Assembly (NCBI GenBank): GCA_963855995.1
Contig: OY979717.1
Location: 61,038,243 to 61,102,242 of the forward strand
Source: Muricea muricata
Taxonomy: Eukaryota; Cnidaria; Anthozoa; Malacalcyonacea; Plexauridae
Length of the DNA stretch: 64,000 bases
Reading direction: 5' to 3'
Shown here in pieces: positions 55,201-64,000 of the stretch. A program made the position numbers and the translations under genes. The notes beneath the pieces were generated by a model. The model was not told where the DNA came from and searched no databases. It was given only the letters and a program-made list of their open reading frames with translations. Numbering within the stretch: the first letter of the stretch is position 1; every line of letters begins with the position of its first letter.

Positions 55201-58200
55201 GTAATATTTATAATCAAAGTTTATTATCAGCAATTGTGAGCACCAATTCCGTTTTTAAAAATTTGTTATGGAATATCACATATAACATAATAATATCAAC
55301 TATGACTATACCTGGCTGCATATTTATCTTTTTTAGAAAATTCAAATGGTGTAGAGCATCACGATGAATATTTTGTAAGTTACCACAAAACGTATATAGT
55401 TTTATATACTTGCTGGGTATATATTGTATTGTGAGTATAGTAATTAAGTGCATGTCTAATAGTACTAGGTGGGGGGGGGGGGGGGTGAAAGAATATAAGC
55501 ATGCATCTTTCATTCCACAACCAGCAGAAAATTATGCCCAGGCAGGCAATTTCCTATTATCTCGGGTTCTTTTGATATATAGTCCGGTGATTATTTCACG
55601 TTATCCGTAATTACACTAGATAATAGCTAATGAGTAACTTATTATATATAGTCAATCATAATTCACATCAAGTAACAACACACGTTTAATTTCCATTATT
55701 GGTTGATAAAATAACATAGTCATGAAATAAGAGCGACCAATCAAATTAATAAATTATTTCGTGACTGTATTAATGTGTGTCATCGTGGTGTCATGGAGGT
55801 ATAACCTGATTGCTAGAGTCCGGAATTAAATTGAAATGTTTACGCATAGGAGGAGGCAGAAGACTGGATTAATGTGAACAATCGTTTAAAGCAACATGGG
55901 TTTCGTTCTATTAAACCAATACCTCCCAGTCAAGTTTCTGAAGTACAGTCAGGTATATATATGCATACTGCCACAGGTCATATATTTCATTTTGAGGTCT
56001 TCATTCTTAATAAAAACGTTGCAAGTTTAAGACCTGCTTTTTTCAAAACTTTGTGAAATCGGATCACCTTGCTGTATTACTGTGTATTATTTAGGGGTTT
56101 TTCTTGATGAGGCTGAAGCTCACATGCTCAGAAACACAATCGAGAAACTGTTGGACGACTGTGAACGACGACAAGCTTTAGTGCAAGAACTGATTACTTC
56201 TTCGAATAAGTTACAGTACGTGCATACGACACTTGTATTTGTTAGTATTGACGCATTTTATTCATATATGTACAGTATGTCACATTTGTAATTACTTCTG
56301 CAAGGAAACTGAACTGTCCTACATGCATGATATCTGACAACATGAACAAAATGTCAATTCCAGATTTATTTTATGGTGACAGTTATAGCAAATCATAGGC
56401 GAGACTGCATGTAGCGGCCGTTTATTCGATACTACGATCCATTTTTCGTCTTATTTTGTTTGCCTTTTCGAATGGCCTACCAGCTCTTTATGCTATACAC
56501 AAAGATGACAAATGATTATAGTTAATACTGCGGTGTATCATGGGAAAGATCATGACGTAAGATTTTCGTCTTGGAACCATAGATATATCTATGCTTGGAA
56601 CTGTCATACAGTGGCGTGCTGAGCCCACTACTTCAGGGCGTGTGTACGTGTGTACTTCATATTTTATTGGTCAATTTCCCGACCATTTTCAATAACCGAC
56701 CGATCACATGCGATTATACAGTTCAATGTTAATAAATATTTTAATTCGTTGCAACATATTTGAAGGAAAAGCAAAACCATTTCAAGTTATATTTTCAATT
56801 AAAATTTATACTATTTTTAGAGAAGAAGTAAATGAAAAAAGCGATAAAGCATATCGCTTTGATAGAGAGGTATTTTTTCTGTAAAATATTTTTCTCTACA
56901 ATATTTCACGCTGTTTATTATTTCACATACGTGTAATGTTACTGAGTAGAGTATCCTTGTCAAGGTTGGTCGACTTCGCAAAGAACTGAAATCCCAACAA
57001 TCACAAATTCAGGTAACTTAAACTTAAATCGGACGATATAAATTAAGCCATTGACGTTACTAAAGTTGATATTTAAACTGTATCAGAATTTGATACCGTT
57101 CACAATTATATGCTGTAAATATGCAGGAACTTGAACAAAAACGCCTGGACGAAGTACGAAGCCACGGCGAGGAAATGCAAGCGACAAGCATCGCCAAGGC
57201 GGAGCTACAAACTAAATGTGATGTTCTTGAACAAAAGTGTGTTGAAATGGAACAAGAAATTGTTGAACTGCGATATCAAAATGAGGAATTGGTTGCAATG
57301 GTTTGTAGACATTCACACAATTATCATTACTTCTAAGGTGCTTTATTCAAATAATAGACGAGGTTGTATAAATCGCAAACCCCAGATATTACATTGAATC
57401 AGGCCTGCTCAAAGTCAGTGTACAATCTGTACTTAGTGTTATTTACTATAGAGTGCACCACGCTCAGTTAATTTCCATAAACACGCGGATAACGTAGTAT
57501 ATAATTTTAGGACGCTCATAGTTTGTAATTTACGCTCTTGGAAAGACAAGCTTAACTGAATTAGCTGCACATAGAGTCAGGCCGTGTTCGTGTTATTATG
57601 GTTGCCTTTAACTTCTATAGGAATCCGAAAAGCAAGCAAGGAAGTCAGCGTTTCCTAAATCTAAATTTGGTAAAGATGATTCGGACAGGTAGAGAATTTA
57701 TCTTGGAATATTTCTTGGTTGGGTACATTTTTCTCATTACTAATTCTAAGATACTGTACCAAATTTAAATTGAATCAAGTTTAAAGCTGCAAATGTTCGT
57801 ATTAAAATTTAAAAATGAACTTGATCTAACGACTTTGCTGTCCACTTTCTATTCTCTGTTCTGCACGCTAGCACCGTCACAATAGTCATAAATAACGGAG
57901 CTTAAGATCGACGACGCGGCAAGCTCGACGGCATGGCAAGCTCGGCGAGGCAAATTTCGATTCCGTAGACGGTCGGACACCTCCGAGATGGCGCAGCACC
58001 TCATTGATCTCGTTTCCAAGCCTATGTGTCTTATAAAACTAATATATTTTTCTTTTTAAAATTTTAAATAATCCAATCCCTGACCCAAACCCTAAACCTA
58101 ACCCTTACAAAAATCGTATAAAAGTAAAAAAATGTAAGAAAAAAGGTTGACGAACTTTAAAAATAAAAAAAAAACCTCGGATGGGATTCGAACCCCTGCC

Positions 58201-61200
58201 TAATCTATTTGAAATCGCACGCCAAGACGACTGAGCTAACAACGAGCTTGCTGGAAACCGTCGAAACAATTTGTATTTATAATACAACTTCGTCTAAATG
58301 AGTCAGAGCAGGCTGGGAACGAGATAATGAGGTGCTCGACCATCTGGGAGGTGTCCGACCGTCTACGGAATCGAAATAAGCCTCGGCGACACGGTGTCAA
58401 TATGCATGCATGCGAAAAATCTTTTTGGAATTTGATTACTGTAGTAACAATTTAAACCTTATTTTTATAACTTGCAAACGATTTTATTCGCCGAAACGAC
58501 GCGGTGTCTGTTATAAGATGGACTTCCAAGACGCTTCTCACGTTGTAGCTAGTTGTAGCATATGTTTCCCGTTGCTCAAGGGACGTAATAACGCTTAGCT
58601 TGACGTTGTATTGGGCGTAACTACGTGCTTGAGAATACTCCTGGGAGCACAAATTATTCATAGTATTCGTCGAGATGGCGCGTCGCAGATCTTAAGCTCC
58701 CTATTCATTCCCTTGTTACACCCTCAACAATACGATAAAACGAGGACTACTTAGTCACAAAATTAATGAACTTGATTTTTTTTTGTTTACCACTTATGCA
58801 AAAAGCTCACAATAAAAAAGCTAATACATTAGATCGTAATGACCTTATGCCTGCACTCTCGTTAACGCACCGAAGCATCTGATAGGAGGAACACATGTAC
58901 TAAAGTGGAAATGTAATCGTTTTCGATTCTCCTTGAGCTGATACAGAAGCAAAGCGTTGACATTGCTGAGTAGTTAGTATGAAATTGTTGTTATTTTACT
59001 CTAGTCAAGAGATTGGAAAAGATCTCGATGACGAGCAACCAGCGCATCAGGATTCACCAAGCACTGCTAGTGAGCTGGATGATGGCGAACAGTCAACTCC
59101 TAAAAACCTTGAGTCCACACCTGAAACACTACACAGTGGAGATGTACTCGAAGGAAAAGCTAGTAAGGTGCAACTCATGCCAAATTCGAAGTTTCTTCAA
59201 AAGAAATTGAAGGTAATAAATTTTGCGCGAAGTAGAAAACAGCACAAGTATACAGTAATAAATACGACCTCAAGGTTTCAGTTCTGTCGCAGCTTCTTAT
59301 ATATTTAAAATATTTGCTTTTGGTGTTATCTTACATTATTGCCTTGTTGATCTACGTGTTTCTTGTAAACATGTTTTTGTAATCATATATCTGTAACATA
59401 TGCCTCTTTTCACTAGACGACTGAAAGACATATAGAAGAGTCAAAGAAATTGATAGATTTATTAGAAGATGAAAATAATAAGTTGAAAGCAGAACTTGCA
59501 AAAAGGTAATTGAAAAAATTCTCCCGAACCTTTTTTATCTTTTTCAAACGCCCTTCACTTAACAGAACGCAAAAATAATGGAAAATCACATCATGCCATT
59601 TATTGGGAGGGGGGAGGGGTTTAAAAGTATTACCTATATTATGTCAAATATTATTACCTATATGTAAAGAAAATGCTTGTGGCATCAAAATGTTTTAGGT
59701 TTCCCTAGATTATTGATTGGGCAATTGCTGGTTTAAGCATTTATAAAATTTAAAAAATCGAGATTGAAAGCGTATGAAGTTGGTGTCAGTTGCTGAAAAT
59801 AAAGCTATACATTTTATCACACTGTATAGACCTGGTTTAGATGAGTGGAGGAAAGCATGGAAATACAATAAAAAGCTTGAAAGAATTCTTTTAGATAACA
59901 ACCTGAGGTAATCTTTAATTAACCAAAAAATTATAGAAGATTAGTGCATGCAGATTTAGTTAATCCAATACAATTACTATAAGTTGCAAAATAGTTAATA
60001 GAAGAGATGGTTTAGAAACTCAGTAGAATAAGAATATAGCTTATTATCCATGTTGGTCAACCTTCATCAGTCGTTGAATTGCCCAATTCATGTCGCGCCT
60101 TCCTAGAACGTTGCTATAGGTTAATTAAGCGAGAATGGAAAACGTACGCGACGATGGAGAATCTTATTTCTGCATAAACCAGAAACAACATAAACATGGG
60201 TAATGACTTGTATTGTGATTTTAATGAGTTTCCAAGCCATCTCTTCTATTTCGGTTAACTAAGGTTACTCCCAGCGCAACTGAATGATAATGCATACAGT
60301 AGATAAAAAAGCTAAGAGTTGTCTAGGTTGAGTTGTACCTTTGAAATTCTTCCTCGCCACTGTTGCAATTCACTGTACGCAAAAAATTGCGGATGTCGAA
60401 TTTACCAGATTGCTTTGCGGTCTGAAATCGCTTAAAAAGCAAATTAAGGTTTTTTGAAAAACAGACAGAAGACAATCGGTTATTTTACCACTTGCGTTGA
60501 AATTTCCATCCATTAGCTTTGCTTCTTGTCATCTTTTCCCAGGTATTCTTACTTGATACCCGCATTGCATTCTGGTAAAATCGACATGTCGCCATCTTTT
60601 TTGCTGCGGTGAATTGAGGAACATTAACACAACAATTATCTACCTGTAGCCAGAGACGTGCCAGGCGGAAAACGAATTCTTATAATGGAGATAATCCCCA
60701 ACATAATGCTTTGAGTAAAGCCATAAAAAACAAGATTTAAAATAGAAAATATTTATTACCTGACGTTTTGTTTTAATTTACGTGGATAATATTACACACA
60801 AAATTAAATATACTTAACAATTAGTCGCTGAAGGCGAAGTGATTACACGCCTATATTCACTGGGCGTTTACAAGTAATAATCAACTAAACTTTACAAAAC
60901 CTCACTTCAAATTTATTACTGTATAAAAGAAGCCAAAAACATGCTGTCACTGGCCAGTGACTATCACTTCAGAGACAGTGAATCTTGACACCTGAAAATT
61001 TATACTAAAGGCAAATAGCGTTACATTTAAAAGGGTGAGAATTACAAGGGATAATTAGGTATAACTAGGGAAAGATATTGAAGTGTGATAATGGATAGGA
61101 CGTTAAAAACACATGCCACATGAAAGACAATATAAAAGAGGTTAAGAGAAGTAGAGCGTCCTTGAACATTAAGATTAGGTTTGTATTTATTAATGAGAAG

Positions 61201-64000
61201 AATCTCGTGTACCATCAACTCCCAGGCGAGGAAGAAAGAATGTGGAAATCGTCAAATATAGCTGGGTGCCCAGAGGCATTCATATGAGACAGAATACTAG
61301 AGATAGAAGGGTTGGTTGAGTGTTTTCACGTGATTGGAGAGAGCCTTCAAACCTCCACTCCACAGACGCTATGCCTATGTTAAAGACTGCTTCCTTCTTT
61401 TCCGCTCTTTAGAGTTTAGATCAAGTACCACATTTTCTCGACTACCTCAACCGACAACACTCTTATATAACATCACTACAATTCACTACTGGGATCGAAC
61501 GTGATGGAAAACTATCTCGTTTTTAGATGTTGACATATCTCGTTCCGAGAGTAGGTTGGTTACATCTGTTTACCGCCCACGCACGTTTACTGGCCTATTC
61601 ACCAACTTTCACAGCTTTATTCCGCTTGCCTACAAACAGAACTTCGTTTCTTGTTTGATTCATCACGTTGTCAATCTTTGTTCCAGGCTTCCAACTATGA
61701 AAACTTTCATACACGGCTTGAAGTTGTTAGAAAGTTGTTTACCTTGAGTGGTTCCCCCTCTCACATATTCGGCGCTTCCTCGACCATACCTTTGACCCTA
61801 AACCGCCTGTTCTGACTGTCCCTACGAAAGTAACCTACTTCTGCCTCCCACTCACACAGATACATTCTCTGAAGATACGCACTCAAATCAACCGGCTCTG
61901 CAACGCCGTTTTTCCTCATCTTGACACTAGGTTCGTGTTTCGTTTCTCAAGACGAACCTCCTCCTTTTTTTCCTTCAAGGATACAATTCCCAAATACCTG
62001 AGATCTAGTGTGGTATACTTATTCAAGTGTCGATGCTGCATGTACCACCCTGAGATCTAGTGTGGTATACTTATTCAAGTGTCGATGCTGCATGTACCAC
62101 CTACACATTAGGATGTCAGAACATCTTCTCATTAATAAATACAAACCTAATCTTAATGTTCAAGGACGCTCTATTCCTCTTAACTTCTTCTAAATTGTCT
62201 TTCATGTTGTATGTGTTTGTAACGACCTATCCATTATCACACTTCCATATCTTTCCCTCCATACCAGTTACTGGATGATATATCAGACAGCACAGAACCA
62301 CGTGATCATTCAGTTCATTGTGAGAAGGCCTGGACACTAATTTTACCAACGCTAAAAAAGTGGTCAAGTGAGATGAAGAATTTGAAAGTAAGGGCAATGA
62401 TTGAACGCTAGATATAGTGCGGTTCAATACTCTGTCATCTCAAATGTGACTTTCCCTAGTTATATGTCCCTTGTAATTATAAACCTTGTCAATATAACGC
62501 TATTATGTAAAATTATCCACTTCTCTGAAGACGTCTTAATTAGGACGAAACGTCACATAATAAATATTTTCTATTTTAAATCTTGTTTTTTTATGGCTTT
62601 ACTCAAAGCATTATGCTGGGCATTGATCTTCATTATAAGAATTGTCTACCTCTGTACTTATGTACAGTATTTATCACTTTTTAGTATTTCAAATAGACGA
62701 AATAAGGAACTGAGCGAAAAGAAAAAGTCAGTGAAACATAAAACTCACGTAAGTTAAAACATTTCAGTTCAAGTTAGTGTAGGCAAACCACATAAATTAG
62801 GGATTGTGTATGTGTTTGAAGTCATGATTGACAAACAGAATAATAGTAATGTTGGCTCGTGACTATGTTTAGATACTCAACAATTTTCAGAGTTATATGT
62901 ACTTATTTGATTCGAGACGTGCACACATTTGGATAGTATAATAAACAATTATTGAATGAGGTCGAGCAGGATATGAGGAATTATTAAGGCAGAGGTTTGT
63001 GTTATCTGCCGAAGGCTGAGGCAGATAACACAAACCGAGGCCTTAATAATTCCTCATATCCTGCGAGAACCGAAGTCAATAATTGTTTGAAAATATTGTA
63101 CACTACGTTTTAACGCTTGCTTTGTAAGTACGAAGACACAAGCTGGTAATAATGGAACAGCATAAAATTGTTCAGAAACTTTAATAAGCCAATCAGACTA
63201 CGAAAAAATATTCTTAAAACAATTGTCAGATTACAAGGTCAGTCAATATACGATGAAATGAGTCATAATGTCGTATATTTGTTTTCAATATACGACGAAA
63301 TGACTCACGTCGTATATTTATTTTCAACCCCAAATTTGGGCAACTACCAAGTGGATATGACGATTTCACCTTTAGCTCTTAACCAACCAAAACTCCTAAA
63401 ATATTTTCAATAAATAATAATATTGGTTATCTTTACTATTCGAATCGTTTCAATGTTGTTCACTTCCTCGTTATCGAAACAGACAATTAATGTTGTTGTT
63501 CACAGTTTATGATGCGTTGCTATGTAGTTGCAACTACCTTATTTTCCGTTCAGCTTTTTCAAATCGTAAATTTGGTATATTGGAATGAGGCCAAGAGCTA
63601 CCGTTACGAATAAGTCGATGAGTAAATTTTACTAGAATTATGAGAATATACAAAAATAAAATATCTAGTACGTGTACTTTCTCGTTAAGGACCTTATATA
63701 AGCTCGCTGACTTTTTTTGACAGATTAAAGATATCGATTTTTTGCCCATTGATGTGTGCAGAAAGTATATTAAGGTATTTAATTGTCATTTCATTGCTAA
63801 ACTGACGTCAGCAGCAGTGCAAGCCATGCAATGTTTTTCTTAGTTTTTTCTCTATTTAAAACAATCGTAGTAAAGATAAATATTCTATTTTCTAGCGAAT
63901 CTGCACGAGGTTGGACGTCGACGACTTGAAAGAAATCAACTCACTTTTAGACTCTTTGGTTTCCCTTGGCGAGACGCAAAAAAAGATGGAAGCTGTACGT
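52249..64000 (+). CDS. CEP70: centrosomal protein CEP70, 5' part (runs off the window)
   Basis: Exons: 52249-52338, 53817-53882, 55850-55952, 56095-56215, 56821-56869, 56965-57012, 57127-57300, 57621-57688, 59005-59212, 59417-59505, 59830-59907, then 62268-62384 and 63896 onward. Exons 1-11 join in phase (about 365 residues). EEAEDWINVNNRLKQHGF and LRNTIEKLLDDCERRQALVQELI match the N-terminal region of CEP70, followed by long coiled coil (LEQKRLDEVRSHGEE, KLIDLLEDENNKLKAEL). KAWTLILPTLKKWSSEMKNLK then resembles the conserved C-terminal half. CEP70 works at the centrosome in spindle and microtubule organisation. Exon 11 ends in phase 2 but 62268 starts in phase 0, so at least one exon of about 60-70 residues was not found. 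Exon 2 donor (GTACATG) is chosen by phase. Confidence 0.82.
53011..53500. repeat. 17-bp minisatellite in CEP70 intron 1
   Basis: About 28 variants of GGACGTTTTGACCTGGG, with TTGACTTGG alternating. Isolated monomers also lie at about 52678-52722. Reads as KRPQVKTSPGQNV on the minus strand, a repeat artefact. Confidence 0.9.
54459..54687. mobile_element. MITE in CEP70 intron 2
   Basis: Inverted arms AAAGGTCGTCTTTTCAAACC and CAAACCTTAAACTCTAAGC, complement on the right ending ACAACCTTT. Inner part weakly inverted. No clear TSD. Confidence 0.7.
55468..55487. repeat. poly-G run in CEP70 intron 2
   Basis: GGTGGG followed by an uninterrupted G tract; potential quadruplex or sequencing-prone site. 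Confidence 0.85.
57944..58389. mobile_element. TIR element carrying a tRNA-like sequence
   Basis: Arms of about 85 bp share TTTCGATTCCGTAGACGGTC and GGTGCTCGACC-like inverted sequence (57944-58025 and 58305-58389). The middle carries a tRNA-like segment followed by a T-run. It lies in CEP70 intron 8. Confidence 0.8.
58175..58247 (-). other. tRNA-like sequence with A and B boxes
   Basis: Minus strand: TTAGCTCAGTCG (A box), GGGTTCGAATCCC (B box) 30 bp later and a T8-9 run right after the 3' end, a Pol III terminator. The length of about 72 nt is that of a tRNA. The T arm folds, but acceptor, D and anticodon stems pair poorly, so it is a tRNA pseudogene or SINE head rather than a working tRNA. 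Confidence 0.5.
59999..60262. mobile_element. MITE in CEP70 intron 11
   Basis: Ends AATAGAAGAGATGGTTTAGAAACTCA and the complement of AATAGAAGAGATGGCTTGGAAACTCA. Interior unique; TSD uncertain. Confidence 0.7.
61425..61747 (+). pseudogene. Penelope-like reverse transcriptase C-terminal part
   Basis: Reads FLDYLNRQH, GKLSFLDVD, then TSVYRPRTFTGLFTNFHSF and IPLAYKQNFVSCLIHH, conserved just after the catalytic region in Penelope-like elements. Frame changes occur before and after. Confidence 0.8.
61990..62190 (+). pseudogene. Penelope-like GIY-YIG endonuclease, with 52-bp duplication
   Basis: VVYLFKCRCC and LHIRMSEHL...NKYKP are the start and middle of the GIY-YIG domain. The 52-bp stretch containing VVYLFKC is tandemly duplicated (about 61998-62049 and 62050-62101), which breaks the frame. 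Confidence 0.75.
62525..62554 (+). ncRNA. hammerhead-like motif in Penelope arm
   Basis: CTGAAGA, one base, GTC-TTAATTAG-GAC stem-loop, GAAAC. This matches the hammerhead core (CUGANGA, stem II, GAAA) with one extra base before stem II. Penelope-like elements are known to carry hammerhead motifs in their terminal repeats. Confidence 0.45.
62962..63068. repeat. 107-bp perfect-like hairpin
   Basis: GAGCAGGATATGAGGAATTA and GGTTTGTGTTATCTGCC on the left are mirrored after a 10-bp loop. Arms of about 48 bp; no coding role. It may be a very short MITE. Confidence 0.8.
63246..63332. repeat. tandem pair of 44-bp palindromic units
   Basis: CAATATACGA-GAAATGA-TCA-GTCGTATATTT-TTTTCAA occurs twice in tandem; each unit is itself an inverted repeat around GAAATGACTC. 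Confidence 0.7.

Larger units (their letters stand above)
60672..62643 (+). mobile_element. Penelope-like element with inverted 3'-end copy
   Basis: Reverse transcriptase end and GIY-YIG endonuclease on the plus strand, with a 500-bp copy of the 3' end inverted at the left (60672-61200 against 62109-62643). Inverted terminal copies are known for Penelope-like elements. The right arm is interrupted by 199 bp (62259-62457) containing a CEP70-like exon. The coding part is short and broken, so it is a remnant. Confidence 0.8.

Noticed and set aside
60345..60460. Possible missing CEP70 exon (IADVEFTRLLCGLKSLKKQIK)
   Set aside because: Helix-like frame, but it has no good acceptor and no resemblance to the expected CEP70 region.
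62670..62752. Possible CEP70 exon ending in GTAAGT
   Set aside because: Splice sites look fine, but the phase 0 join from the previous exon reads a stop at once.

Overview
The window is an AT-rich piece of animal (metazoan) nuclear DNA. It holds three host genes with short exons, GT-AG introns and long introns, inside a dense nest of transposons. The mix of CR1-like LINEs, a BEL/Pao element, an Ngaro-type tyrosine-recombinase element, a Penelope-like element, many MITEs and foldback elements, together with a Frizzled-like adhesion GPCR, suits an early-branching invertebrate such as a cnidarian. That assignment is inference.

1-18 kb is almost entirely mobile DNA. It holds a 772-bp foldback MITE (682-1453), a degraded CR1-like LINE on the minus strand (about 2.6-6.3 kb) broken by a 223-bp MITE, and a nearly intact BEL/Pao retrotransposon (7233-14812) with LTRs that differ at one base. 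The BEL polyprotein is split by a 1420-bp foldback element (11418-12837) with a perfect 9-bp target duplication; removing it rejoins the frame exactly. A second foldback (14966-15968) lies just downstream. Both foldbacks end in the same TIR start (GGCATACT) and arrays of short CCGGACTCGG-like repeats.

18.3-35.8 kb is a complete adhesion GPCR gene on the plus strand: 10 exons, about 983 residues, with signal peptide, Ser/Thr stalk, cysteine-rich Frizzled-like domain, HormR, GAIN/GPS and 7TM. Its first intron (10.5 kb) contains a TIR element. That element was invaded by an Ngaro element (19832-28686), which was itself invaded by a foldback (21054-22367) and a LINE (about 24.08-26.44 kb).

35.8-39.4 kb is intergenic and full of MITEs. 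39366-52006 (minus) is a complete 18-exon ATIC gene (594 residues) for the last two steps of de novo purine synthesis. 52249-64000+ (plus) is the 5' part of CEP70, a centrosomal coiled-coil gene, divergent from ATIC across a 242-bp shared promoter. Its introns hold a 17-bp minisatellite, MITEs, a tRNA-like sequence and a Penelope-like element.

The most unusual signal is a small protein domain, CxxC...LKP...DLVI...NVYxH...C, found three times (6747-7102, 15170-15445, 21741-22100), twice inside foldbacks with unrelated ends. When the BEL insertion is mentally removed, one copy lies only about 264 bp downstream of a RING-finger exon on the same strand, with splice signals facing each other. A second RING copy is carried inside the 1420-bp foldback. 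A RING plus CxxC gene therefore appears to travel with, or be captured by, these foldback elements.
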